DNA of 13,171 nt from an uncultured Eubacteriales bacterium (GCA_900319615.1 ONPE01000019.1:1-13171), one strand, 5' to 3'; counted from the stretch's first letter, positions 1 through 5,104 are shown. A program made the numbers and translations. The notes: generated from the letters alone by a model not told the origin.

Positions 1-138
1 CGCCTGCGCGATGGTGGGAGCCTCGGTCGGGGCAGGCTCCTGCTTATTGTTCACTATCTTCAGCACGGCGAAGGCTACTGCGCCTAATACCACCGCTACC
101 AAAATGATGTTCATTATGATTATAATATGCTTCTTCAT
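1..138 (-). CDS. N-terminus of a membrane-anchored or secreted protein of unknown function (partial)
   Basis: Only the first 46 codons are in the window and the frame is open to the left edge. The start is ATG, preceded by AAGGAGG with a 5-nt spacer, which is a near-ideal ribosome binding site. The protein begins MKKHIIIIMN, continues with a hydrophobic stretch to about residue 26 (an uncleaved anchor or signal peptide with a short basic n-region), and then becomes polar and Pro/Glu/Thr-rich (QEPAPTEAPTIAQA). This looks like a linker leading to an extracytoplasmic domain, as in lipid-unlinked anchored proteins of Firmicutes. There is no Cys lipobox. A perfect-consensus promoter lies about 115 nt upstream, so the gene probably has its own transcript. 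The function cannot be inferred from what is visible. I am confident that it is a gene. Confidence 0.8.
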   Translation of the reverse strand, partial: MKKHIIIIMNIILVAVVLGAVAFAVLKIVNNKQEPAPTEAPTIAQA

Positions 139-189
139 GAATTCCTCCTTCCGCAATATCGGGAGATATCTCAAGAGATCATGCTTCCA

Positions 190-241
190 TACCGATCCTG
201 ACAAATCCAACTGCGTTTGATGTATTTATCAGATATCGGTA
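190..241 (-). promoter_or_regulatory. Stem-loop at the 5' end of the transcript of the left-edge gene
   Basis: Bases 235-241 pair with 190-196 (TACCGAT/ATCGGTA, 7 bp). After a small internal loop, 229-232 pair with 198-201 (CTGA/TCAG), which leaves a loop of about 27 nt. Transcription from the promoter at 253-281 should start near 246, so the structure would begin within about 5 nt of the RNA 5' end and lie about 50 nt upstream of the ribosome binding site. It could stabilise the mRNA or be a regulatory leader. I do not recognise it as a known riboswitch class. Confidence 0.4.
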
Positions 242-252
242 TAATAACCTAT

Positions 253-281
253 ATTATAACCGTTTTTTGCATAAATGTCAA
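253..281 (-). promoter_or_regulatory. Consensus sigma-A promoter for the left-edge gene
   Basis: On the minus strand TTGACA (281 to 276) and TATAAT (258 to 253) are separated by exactly 17 nt. Both hexamers match the housekeeping consensus perfectly. The predicted start is near 246, giving a leader of about 108 nt before the ATG at 138. The promoter lies between the stop of the methyltransferase gene (311) and this gene, so it separates the two transcription units. Confidence 0.85.
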
Positions 282-310
282 ATTGAGGCGGTTTTAATTC
301 TAATATAGAA

Positions 311-1420
311 TTATTTGAAATACTGATACACCTGGCATCTGAGCGTGCCGTTATACAGCTTGCGGCGTTTGTCGGCGGGTCTGCCGAAGGTTTTCTCGAA
401 GCTGTCGTCGGGCGAGATGATCGTATACGAATGATACGGCAGACGGGGAAATTTCTCTCCCATCACGGCATAGAGCTCACGCGCCTGAGATACATCGAGC
501 ATACGCTCTCCGTAGGGCGGATTTGTGATGACGCTGACGCGCTCATTCTCGTCGGCATAGTCGCGGATATCGCGCTTCTCAAAGACTATCCTGTCCCCTA
601 CCCCGGCGAGCTCGGCGTTACGTCGGGCGAGCTCCAGAGCAGCTTCGTCGATATCGTAGCCGTATGCTTTGAAAGCTGCGTCGCGGCGTTCGCCCTCGCG
701 TGCACGGCGGCGTTCCTCGGCGACTACAGCCGGATCCACCTGATCCCATGCTTCAAAGGCAAAGCTGCGGTCGATACCGGGCATGATGTTCAGCGCCTTG
801 CGCGCAGCTTCGATAAGGATGGTGCCGCTGCCGCAGAAGGGATCGACAACGGTATGGTCGGCGCGGACGCGGGCGAGATCGCACATGGCGGCGGCGAGGG
901 TCTCCTTGATCGGCGCGTCGTTGGACATAGCGCGGTAGCCGCGCTTATTCAGAGCGTCGCCGGTGGTATCGAGCATGATGCTGACGCGGTTTTTGAAGAT
1001 GCGGAACTGTATCTGATGCACGCCGCCGTCCTCCTCGAACCAGCCTGTATCGTAGCTTTGACGGAGCTTCTCGACGACCGCCTTCTTGATGATCTTCTGG
1101 CATGCCGGGATCGAGGTAAGGGCGGAATCCAGCGAATTGCCCTTCACGGGGAAGGCGTCGCGCTCGCCGATGAAGCTGCTCCAGTCTATGGCTTTGACGC
1201 CCTCGAAGAGAGTGTCGAAATCTCTCGCCTCGAACTCCGCAAGCAGGATGAACACCCTCGCGCACATGGACGAGCAAATGTTGGCGCGTGCCATGACGGA
1301 ATGATCGCCCTCGAAGAGGACTCTGCCGTTCTCGGCTCGGACGCCGGGTATCCCCTTAAATTTCAGATCGTTGGCAGCGAGCCCCTCGAGCCCCAAAAGG
1401 CAGGGCGCCACAAAACGCAT
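311..1420 (-). CDS. ypsC: THUMP-domain class I SAM-dependent RNA methyltransferase (YpsC/RlmL-like)
   Basis: This 369-residue protein matches the Bacillus YpsC family, which corresponds to the N-terminal (RlmL) half of the E. coli RlmKL fusion. RlmL makes N2-methylguanosine in 23S rRNA. The first ~60 residues resemble the ferredoxin-like module, and ~65-155 would be the THUMP domain for RNA binding. The linker motif NKRGYR is at 158-163. The Rossmann methyltransferase domain carries the SAM-binding motif DPFCGSGT at 193-200 and the catalytic NPPYGERM at 300-307, whose NPPY form is typical of exocyclic amino-group methylation. The ATG is preceded by AAAGGAG with an 8-nt spacer. The family was formerly annotated as an N6-adenine-specific DNA methylase, but the THUMP domain argues for RNA. 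No clear promoter or terminator flanks it. It is probably a single-gene unit; the exact rRNA target is inferred. Confidence 0.9.
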   Translation of the reverse strand: MRFVAPCLLGLEGLAANDLKFKGIPGVRAENGRVLFEGDHSVMARANICSSMCARVFILLAEFEARDFDTLFEGVKAIDWSSFIGERDAFPVKGNSLDSALTSIPACQKIIKKAVVEKLRQSYDTGWFEEDGGVHQIQFRIFKNRVSIMLDTTGDALNKRGYRAMSNDAPIKETLAAAMCDLARVRADHTVVDPFCGSGTILIEAARKALNIMPGIDRSFAFEAWDQVDPAVVAEERRRAREGERRDAAFKAYGYDIDEAALELARRNAELAGVGDRIVFEKRDIRDYADENERVSVITNPPYGERMLDVSQARELYAVMGEKFPRLPYHSYTIISPDDSFEKTFGRPADKRRKLYNGTLRCQVYQYFK

Positions 1421-1467
1421 ATGATCAGCTCCTTTATGAGTGTTTCTGCAAAGCGTTTTACATAAGC

Positions 1468-1582
1468 TGTCATTCCGGTAGTTGACTATTCGTCAACAGC
1501 ATATGAATCCCACTGAGCTATCATCAACGTTCCATTCTCTGTTTGTGGGATTGCCACGGCTCTTGCGAGCCTCGCAATGACA
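1468..1582. repeat. 115-bp palindromic intergenic repeat with TGTCATT termini and cloverleaf symmetry
   Basis: The ends are inverted copies: TGTCATTCCGG at 1468-1478 and CGCAATGACA at 1573-1582. Inside are three successive inverted repeats: GTTGAC/GTCAAC (1481-1497, 6 bp), AATCCCAC/GTGGGATT (1506-1552, 8 bp with a long loop) and GGCTC/GAGCC (1558-1571, 5 bp with a TTGC loop). The strings GTCATTCCG, GTGGGATTGCCACGG and CTCGCAATGAC are hallmarks of a widespread bacterial intergenic repeat usually seen as GTCATTGCGAGG...GGCAATCCC. Related ends recur at 4571-4687 in this window. It encodes no protein and is most likely a non-autonomous repeat. Confidence 0.65.
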
Positions 1583-1747
1583 ATTTATAATAAACGCGGT
1601 GATTTATTAAACGTGTAACAACAGCATACAAAATGTGTACAAAAAAACCGATGTACTAAAACCTTTCAGAGAGCGCGGTATGTCGCTTGCACAAAACGCT
1701 GTGATAAATCAAACTTACGACAAAATCGAACGTAACAGTATGGTGTA

Positions 1748-1779
1748 TAAAAAAGGCGGACAGCAGAACGCTGCCCGCC
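1748..1779 (-). terminator. Rho-independent terminator of hpf and the yab operon
   Basis: On the minus strand GGCGGGCAGC (1779-1770) pairs with GCTGTCCGCC (1764-1755) as a 10-bp stem with one G-U pair and a GTTCT loop. It is followed directly by TTTTTT (1754-1749). It lies 44 nt after the hpf stop and is the strongest terminator in the window. Confidence 0.92.
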
Positions 1780-1780
1780 A

Positions 1781-1821
1781 CGGATATCGCTAAGAATATC
1801 CGAAACAAATGACTGTTTCGG
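1781..1821 (-). repeat. Two mutually exclusive small inverted repeats between the hpf stop and terminator
   Basis: CCGAAACA (1800-1807) pairs with TGTTTCGG (1814-1821) across a 6-nt loop, immediately after the hpf stop codon. CGGATAT (1781-1787) pairs with ATATCCG (1796-1802) across 8 nt. The two share bases 1800-1802, so only one can form fully at a time. Neither has a U-tract; they may protect the 3' end or be incidental. Confidence 0.45.
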
Positions 1822-1823
1822 TA

Positions 1824-2363
1824 TCAGTCGCCGAAGGTAGGAACCAGCAGACCGTAGTTACCGTCATCGCGCAGATACACGACGTTGACCTCTCCTGTCT
1901 CGGCGTTGGTGAACATGAAGAACTTGTGACCGACCATATTCATCTGCAGGATAGCCTCGTCGACCGAGATCGGCTTGACGGGGATGTCCTTGGTACGGAC
2001 AACGGTGTAGTCCTCTTCTTCAACTACCGCAGGCTCGTCCACGGGAGCGACAAGCTCCTCAAGAGAGCCCTGTCTGAGGCGTTTCTCGAGCTTGGACTTG
2101 TTCTTCCTCAGCTGGCGGCCCAGCACGTCCACGCACTTATCAAGAGCGTCATTCATCTCAGGCATTGTTTTCTCGGCTCTGTAGACCATCGACTTGTCGC
2201 GGATGGTTATCTCTACAGTCTGCGAGTTTTTATCGACGGTGACCACAACAAACGCCTGAGCCTCATCGGAGAAGATCTTGTCGAACTTTGAGAGCTTCTT
2301 CTCGACTCTCTGTTTGAAGTTGTCCCTAAGATTAACCTTTCGTTCAGTATAGGTAATCTTCAT
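1824..2363 (-). CDS. hpf: Ribosome hibernation promoting factor, long form
   Basis: This 179-residue protein has the two-domain layout of long HPF. Residues 1-96 form the RaiA/YfiA-type domain that occupies the mRNA/tRNA channel of the 30S subunit (MKITYTERKV start, basic helix RQLRKNKSKLEKRLRQ near 83-98). An acidic Glu/Val-rich linker covers about 100-120. The C-terminal dimerisation domain at ~121-177 contains RTKDIPVKPISVDEA and MNMVGHKFFMFTN. Long HPF joins 70S ribosomes into inactive 100S dimers in stationary phase or stress. The start was chosen at the ATG preceded by GGGAGG with a 7-nt spacer; an in-frame extension into the S1-domain gene lacks support. It follows that gene by 22 nt and ends the operon at a strong terminator. 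Many Firmicutes control hpf by stress sigma factors, but no private promoter is visible here. Confidence 0.96.
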   Translation of the reverse strand: MKITYTERKVNLRDNFKQRVEKKLSKFDKIFSDEAQAFVVVTVDKNSQTVEITIRDKSMVYRAEKTMPEMNDALDKCVDVLGRQLRKNKSKLEKRLRQGSLEELVAPVDEPAVVEEEDYTVVRTKDIPVKPISVDEAILQMNMVGHKFFMFTNAETGEVNVVYLRDDGNYGLLVPTFGD

Positions 2364-2385
2364 AATAATGCCTCCCAGCAATAAT

Positions 2386-2877
2386 TTATTTACGACCGCC
2401 GCCGTTCCCTCTGCGGGAGTAGCCGCGGCTCTCGCCACGTTTAAGATCGGACATTTTGTCCTCGGAGGTACGCTTGAACTTGCTCATCATGTCCTCAAAG
2501 CTGCCGCCGCCCGAAGCGCTCTGCCACTCGAAGTCGCCGGGTGAGGTGACCGGAGGCGCAGGCTCGTATTTTTTGCGGGGCTTGCGCGGTTCGCTCTGTC
2601 GCTGCCTGCGGTTCTGCTGGGGCTTCTTGCCGCCGTCGTCTGCCTTTTCAAGCTGCTTTAACGACAAAGCCACCTTGCCGTCGTCGGACACGGATATCAC
2701 CTTGACCGTGACAGCCTGTCCGATCTTCAGGACGGACTTGATGTCCTCGACATAGGAGCGGGATATCTCGGAGATATGTATCATCCCGCGCGAGCCGTCC
2801 TCGACCTCGACAAAGGCGCCGAAGTTGGTGATGCCGGTTATTTTACCGTTTACAATTGTACCTACACTCAAAGCCAT
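2386..2877 (-). CDS. yabR: S1-domain RNA-binding protein (YabR-like)
   Basis: This 163-residue protein has an N-terminal S1 (OB-fold) domain at about 3-75, recognisable by VGTIVNGKITGITNFGAFVE, GMIHISEIS, VKVISVSDDGKVALSLKQ. A lysine/arginine/glutamine-rich disordered segment (~80-105) and a conserved-looking tail SFEDMMSKFKRTSEDKMSDLKR (126-147) follow, ending in an RG-rich extreme C-terminus (GYSRRGNGGGRK). YabR in B. subtilis is a general RNA-binding protein next to divIC; its exact role is not settled. The S1 domain with a basic tail suggests ribosome or mRNA association. The chosen start is an ATG with GAGGGG 10 nt upstream; the in-frame TTG at 2895 overlaps that ribosome binding site and was rejected. 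It is co-directional between divIC and hpf, matching the yab cluster. Confidence 0.93.
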   Translation of the reverse strand: MALSVGTIVNGKITGITNFGAFVEVEDGSRGMIHISEISRSYVEDIKSVLKIGQAVTVKVISVSDDGKVALSLKQLEKADDGGKKPQQNRRQRQSEPRKPRKKYEPAPPVTSPGDFEWQSASGGGSFEDMMSKFKRTSEDKMSDLKRGESRGYSRRGNGGGRK

Positions 2878-2904
2878 TAAGATTTTTCCCCTCAATTATC
2901 TATA

Positions 2905-2928
2905 TGCAGCGCCGCGATTTGCAGCGCC
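2905..2928. repeat. Short direct repeat TGCAGCGCC x2 in the divIC-yabR spacer
   Basis: TGCAGCGCC occurs at 2905-2913 and 2920-2928, with a period of 15 nt, in the 118-nt spacer between the divIC stop and the yabR start. It could be a protein-binding site or chance in a GC-rich patch. I see no convincing promoter in this spacer. Confidence 0.3.
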
Positions 2929-2995
2929 CGCCCTGCTTGCGATCATAAAGAGAATCACGCGATCTGCAAACAAGTATCATGCTTATCGCCTGTGA

Positions 2996-3358
2996 TCACT
3001 CGCCGCTGACGTTCACGAATACCCTCTCGCCCTCTTTGACATAGTCGAGATCGTCGCGTGCGATCTGCTCCGCCAGGGTCGAGAAATCCGAGCCTGTGGA
3101 GTCGTACAGCTTTTGCATCTCTTCGTTCTTGATCTCCTGCACGGTGATCTGCTCCTTTATCTCGTCGAGCTCCGCTTTACGCTCGCGAATCTGAGACTGG
3201 ATGCCGATGATGGAGATCATGGAGTATATCAGAAAAGCGACCGCAACCACGGCGATAATCACGAAAACGGGACGGGACAGACCTCTCCTGTCTTCGCTTT
3301 TATTATCACCGGATCTTGCGGTCTTTGCGCTTGTGCTTGTTTTTGTGTCTTTGCTCAT
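2996..3358 (-). CDS. divIC: Septum formation initiator DivIC/FtsB family
   Basis: This 120-residue bitopic membrane protein has the classical DivIC layout: a polar, basic cytoplasmic N-terminus (1-29, SKDTKTSTSAKTARS...), one transmembrane helix at about 30-52 (VFVIIAVVAVAFLIYSMISI), and an extracytoplasmic coiled coil at ~53-85. The terminal motif IARDDLDYVKEGERVFVNV matches the family signature A+..LgyV+pGE.vf. DivIC works with FtsL and DivIB in the divisome, linking the Z-ring to septal peptidoglycan synthesis. The start is ATG preceded by AAAGG with a 9-nt spacer; no other in-frame start precedes the membrane helix. Its first 53 nt overlap the 3' end of yabQ in another frame. Position after yabP-yabQ and before yabR matches Bacillus exactly. 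Confidence 0.94.
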   Translation of the reverse strand: MSKDTKTSTSAKTARSGDNKSEDRRGLSRPVFVIIAVVAVAFLIYSMISIIGIQSQIRERKAELDEIKEQITVQEIKNEEMQKLYDSTGSDFSTLAEQIARDDLDYVKEGERVFVNVSGE

Positions 3359-3860
3359 TATATATATCCTTTCGCTTTGTCCGTGATCTGGTTCTCACGG
3401 AGCTGCGGTGTTTATTTATTGTATCCGTCGCTTTTCTAAACGACAATTCTATTAATACATTTACATTATACACTATAGAGGATGTCATTTTCAATAGCAA
3501 ATCGAAAAAAACTTGAATTATTTTGTGGATTTTTTGTACAAATCTACGCAAAATCACCGCTGCACGTGAATAAAACTTGCCCATTATGCTGCCCGCAGTC
3601 AAACGGTAGGACAAAAAGCCCGCCGCCTCACCGAAGATGATGAAGGCTCTGACGCTGCCCTTGTTGAACGGCAGGGCAAACAATGAGGTCAGCACTCCGC
3701 ACAGTGTGAAGAACAGGATATCCGTGAGAATGACGGCGGTACGGCGCGTCTTCGTCAGCATACGGACGGCTCGCAGGAGGTCGTACAGCGCGGCGAGCGC
3801 CATGCCGAAAACTATCGACCACAGGAAATAGGCGGTCTGGTCGGAGAGAGAAAAACCCAT
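3306..3860 (-). CDS. yabQ: Spore cortex biosynthesis protein YabQ
   Basis: This 184-residue membrane protein is identified by position and topology: three likely transmembrane segments (about 8-29, 41-64 and 70-88) with the short loop ALYDLLRAVRML after the first, a pattern I associate with YabQ. An amphipathic region (~100-140) and a strongly basic tail (151-184, e.g. RTRSRTKRKD, HKNKHKRKDRKIR) follow. In B. subtilis YabQ is made in the mother cell under sigma-E and is needed for cortex formation. The ATG overlaps the yabP stop as TGATG, so the two are probably translationally coupled. The last ~17 codons lie inside divIC in a different frame; this tail is the least certain part of the protein. 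Identity is likely from synteny with moderate sequence support. Confidence 0.87.
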   Translation of the reverse strand: MGFSLSDQTAYFLWSIVFGMALAALYDLLRAVRMLTKTRRTAVILTDILFFTLCGVLTSLFALPFNKGSVRAFIIFGEAAGFLSYRLTAGSIMGKFYSRAAVILRRFVQKIHKIIQVFFDLLLKMTSSIVYNVNVLIELSFRKATDTINKHRSSVRTRSRTKRKDIYNEQRHKNKHKRKDRKIR

Positions 3861-4129
3861 CAGCGGAACAGCCGCGACCTGAGCGACCCGGACGTCGAAG
3901 AGAGATACTGCAGTGAGTTGATCTGACCGTCGATCACCACGTCGCCGGTATCGAGGCTCAGCCTGCTGATGTGCAGAGCTTCGCCCTTGACGACGAGGCT
4001 CATCTCGGCGGTGCGGATGTTTATCGTCTGCTCATCAAAGCCGGATACGTCCTCCACTCCGGTGAGGGTGAGCAGAGAGCGATTCTCCAACGTGAGCAGA
4101 TGCGGCTTTTTTATCATATTTTCAGGCAT
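3860..4129 (-). CDS. yabP: Sporulation protein YabP
   Basis: This 89-residue protein fits the YabP family (also related to YqfC). The N-terminal half HLLTLENRSLLTLTGVEDVSGFDEQTI resembles the family pattern H.l.l.nR..l.ltGV..V.sFde. The second half (LVVKGEALHISRLSLDTGDVVIDGQINSLQY) is the matching beta-rich stretch with an (L)V+G..L.+..L.l..G...I.G.I..L.Y pattern. YabP is a mother-cell protein of spore formation in Bacillus. The start was chosen at the ATG preceded by GGGGG with a 6-nt spacer; the 38-codon upstream extension has no ribosome binding site. That GGGGG is one arm of a 12-bp hairpin (4136-4171), and a sigma-E-like promoter lies just upstream. The gene ends by overlapping the yabQ start by 1 nt. 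Confidence 0.9.
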   Translation of the reverse strand: MPENMIKKPHLLTLENRSLLTLTGVEDVSGFDEQTINIRTAEMSLVVKGEALHISRLSLDTGDVVIDGQINSLQYLSSTSGSLRSRLFR

Positions 4130-4135
4130 AATGAA

Positions 4136-4171
4136 CCCCCGTATAATCGTTGTTAATAGATTATATGGGGG
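4136..4171 (-). promoter_or_regulatory. Hairpin sequestering the yabP ribosome binding site
   Basis: In minus-strand RNA CCCCC (4171-4167) pairs with GGGGG (4140-4136). After one C-A mismatch, TATAATC (4165-4159 on the minus strand) pairs with GATTATA (4148-4142). The loop is 10 nt (4158-4149). This makes 12 base pairs with one mismatch. The GGGGG is the only Shine-Dalgarno-like element before the yabP ATG at 4129, so the hairpin should block translation in RNA that contains both arms. Confidence 0.6.
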
Positions 4172-4188
4172 TGTTTCTTCAATTATGC
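4160..4188 (-). promoter_or_regulatory. Sigma-E-like (mother-cell) promoter for yabP-yabQ
   Basis: On the minus strand GCATAAT (4188-4182) and CATATAAT (4167-4160) are separated by 14 nt. The B. subtilis sigma-E consensus as I know it is roughly KMATATT, 14 nt, CATACAHT, so the matches are 6 of 7 and 7 of 8 with the right spacing. yabP and yabQ are sigma-E-controlled in Bacillus, which supports the call. The start would fall near 4153, within the loop of the hairpin at 4136-4171. Confidence 0.6.
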
Positions 4189-4260
4189 TTGCGTGACTTT
4201 TGCTTATCGCAGACACCGTATCCCGGTGCTGATATAGAAGCATCGGGTGAAATAGATGTA

Positions 4261-4503
4261 CTACGAAAGCGGGGTATACATCGAGGCGGCGTCTTCCTTG
4301 CGGACGGTCTCGGCGACCTTCTCGACGCGGAATTTGACGGAGCGCGACTCGAAGTTCAGCTCCACGATATCGCCGGGCTTGACGTCGTAGGAGGCACGGG
4401 CGACCTTGCCGTTCACGACAGCCTTGCCTGCGTCGCAGACCTCGTTGGCGACGGTGCGGCGCTTGATGATGCGCGCGACCTTTAAATACTTATCTAATCT
4501 CAT
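4261..4503 (-). CDS. rqcP: S4-domain RNA-binding protein RqcP (YabO)
   Basis: This 80-residue single S4-domain protein starts MRLDKYLKVARIIKRRT, the signature of YabO/HslR15-type proteins. The S4 fold covers about 1-60, with VVNGKVARASYDVKPGDIVEL as its beta-hairpin and PGD loop. In B. subtilis YabO is RqcP, which binds stalled 50S-peptidyl-tRNA complexes with RqcH and supports C-terminal poly-alanine tailing. Arg2 and Arg16, which I recall as important there, are present. The start is the ATG with AAGGAG and a 6-nt spacer; an in-frame 54-codon extension is translated intergenic repeat (FLSRSFAPPRNDND) and is spurious. It ends with TAG, 131 nt before yabP, and follows a repeat cluster after the HU terminator. 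Its promoter is not clear. Confidence 0.93.
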   Translation of the reverse strand: MRLDKYLKVARIIKRRTVANEVCDAGKAVVNGKVARASYDVKPGDIVELNFESRSVKFRVEKVAETVRKEDAASMYTPLS

Positions 4504-4529
4504 AGATATCTCCTTGAATAACAACAAAT

Positions 4530-4687
4530 CGGTTGAGATCGCTGCAGCCCAAACACACGTATCAAGGGCTTCGCAATGACGATTTTTAAAAAGCGGTTGA
4601 GATGCAATATCATTGTCATTCCGAGGAGGAGCAAAGCTCCGACTTAGGAATCTCAACATTCGCAAAATGCGTCCTTCTCAATGACGA
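4530..4687. repeat. Cluster of GTCATTCCGAGG-type palindromic intergenic repeats
   Basis: The 233-nt HU-rqcP spacer is mostly repeat. CGGTTGAGAT occurs at 4530-4539 and again at 4594-4603. CGCAATGACGATTT near 4572-4585 and CTCAATGACGATTG at 4677-4690 are parallel ends. TGTCATTCCGAG (4614-4625) is the inverted counterpart. Inside the second unit GGAGC/GCTCC (4628-4640) forms a hairpin, and GTTGAGAT (4596-4603) pairs with ATCTCAAC (4650-4657). This is the same family as the repeat at 1468-1582. It appears as two units, the left one inverted and reduced. It has no coding function. Confidence 0.65.
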
Positions 4688-4691
4688 TTGA

Positions 4692-4720
4692 TAAAAGAAG
4701 AGCCGGCATAGAGCCGGCCC
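4692..4720 (-). terminator. Rho-independent terminator of the HU gene
   Basis: On the minus strand GGGCCGGC, loop TCTAT, GCCGGCTC form a stem of about 8 bp (six GC pairs plus a G-U and a G-C), followed by TTCTTTTAT. It lies 17 nt after the HU stop. It should end the HU transcript and so separates HU from rqcP. Confidence 0.85.
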
Positions 4721-4736
4721 GATGTGCTTGGATCGA

Positions 4737-5012
4737 TTACTTGTTAACAGCGTCCTTGAAAGCCTTGCCTGCCTTGAAAGCGGGAACCTTGGAAGCGGGG
4801 ATCTCGATCTTGGCGTTTGTTCTGGGGTCTACGCCTGTGCGAGCATTTCTCTCTCTTCTCTCGAAAGTACCGAAACCGACGATCTGGATCTTGTCGCCTG
4901 CAGCGATAGTATCAACGATGGTATCGAAGGTAGCTGCTACGGCAGCCTCTGCATCCTTCTTGGAAATGGCAGCCTTCTCGGCTACAACTGCGATGAGTTC
5001 TGACTTTTTCAT
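4737..5012 (-). CDS. hup: DNA-binding protein HU
   Basis: This 91-residue protein has the standard HU length. It starts MKKSELIAVVAEKAAISKKDAE and has the conserved core GDKIQIVGFGTFERRERNARTG (39-60), the DNA-bending beta-arm with Pro63 in VDPRTNAKIEIPAS, and the C-terminal VPAFKAGKAFKDAVNK. HU dimers bend and compact the chromosome. The start was chosen at the ATG with GGAGG and an 8-nt spacer; a TTG five codons earlier overlaps that site. It sits between mazG (92 nt upstream) and rqcP, and ends at its own terminator. In B. subtilis this gene is not inside the yab cluster. The upstream spacer shows an inverted repeat but no good sigma-A promoter, so it may be transcribed with mazG as well. 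Confidence 0.97.
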   Translation of the reverse strand: MKKSELIAVVAEKAAISKKDAEAAVAATFDTIVDTIAAGDKIQIVGFGTFERRERNARTGVDPRTNAKIEIPASKVPAFKAGKAFKDAVNK

Positions 5013-5104
5013 TTTAGTTTCCTCCAATAATAATTATTGCGGTAGTTCCGCTGGTTTTTTATTTTCAGGCAACGCCACAAGGTTAACGGCGCACGCCTTG
5101 TCGA

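Larger units (their letters stand above)
1421..1823. other. Intergenic stretch of about 400 nt between hpf and the methyltransferase gene
   Basis: From right to left this holds two small inverted repeats (1781-1821), the hpf terminator (1748-1779), an AT-rich segment of about 165 nt (1583-1747) in which I see no gene, RNA or convincing promoter, a palindromic repeat (1468-1582), and then the leader and ribosome binding site of the methyltransferase gene. No ORF with a ribosome binding site is present on either strand. Confidence 0.6.

Noticed and set aside
296..312. AATTCTA/TAGAATT inverted repeat at the methyltransferase stop as a terminator
   Set aside because: The stem is AT-only apart from one pair and is followed by A and C, not T, on the transcribed strand.
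431..1465. Long plus-strand ORFs opposite real genes (also 6724-7725, 11680-12573, 8410-9084, 10561-11286)
   Set aside because: They are antisense shadows of the methyltransferase, flippase, rel and hemZ genes, have no recognisable domains and no convincing ribosome binding sites.
1481..1497. GTTGAC-TATTC-GTCAAC as an operator or as a -35 box for the methyltransferase gene
   Set aside because: No -10 hexamer lies 16-18 nt downstream, and the palindrome is one arm of the repeat at 1468-1582.
1583..1747. AT-rich stretch as a small RNA gene or promoter region
   Set aside because: No tRNA-like fold, no terminator of its own and no paired -35/-10 with proper spacing on either strand.
4504..4665. 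54-codon N-terminal extension of rqcP beginning MRMLRFLSRSFAPP
   Set aside because: It is translated intergenic repeat. The ATG at 4503 has AAGGAG at the right distance and gives the family's normal start.
5077..5101. Inverted repeat ACAAGG/CCTTGT after mazG as a terminator
   Set aside because: The stem is only 6 bp with a 13-nt loop and there is no T-tract after it on the minus strand.
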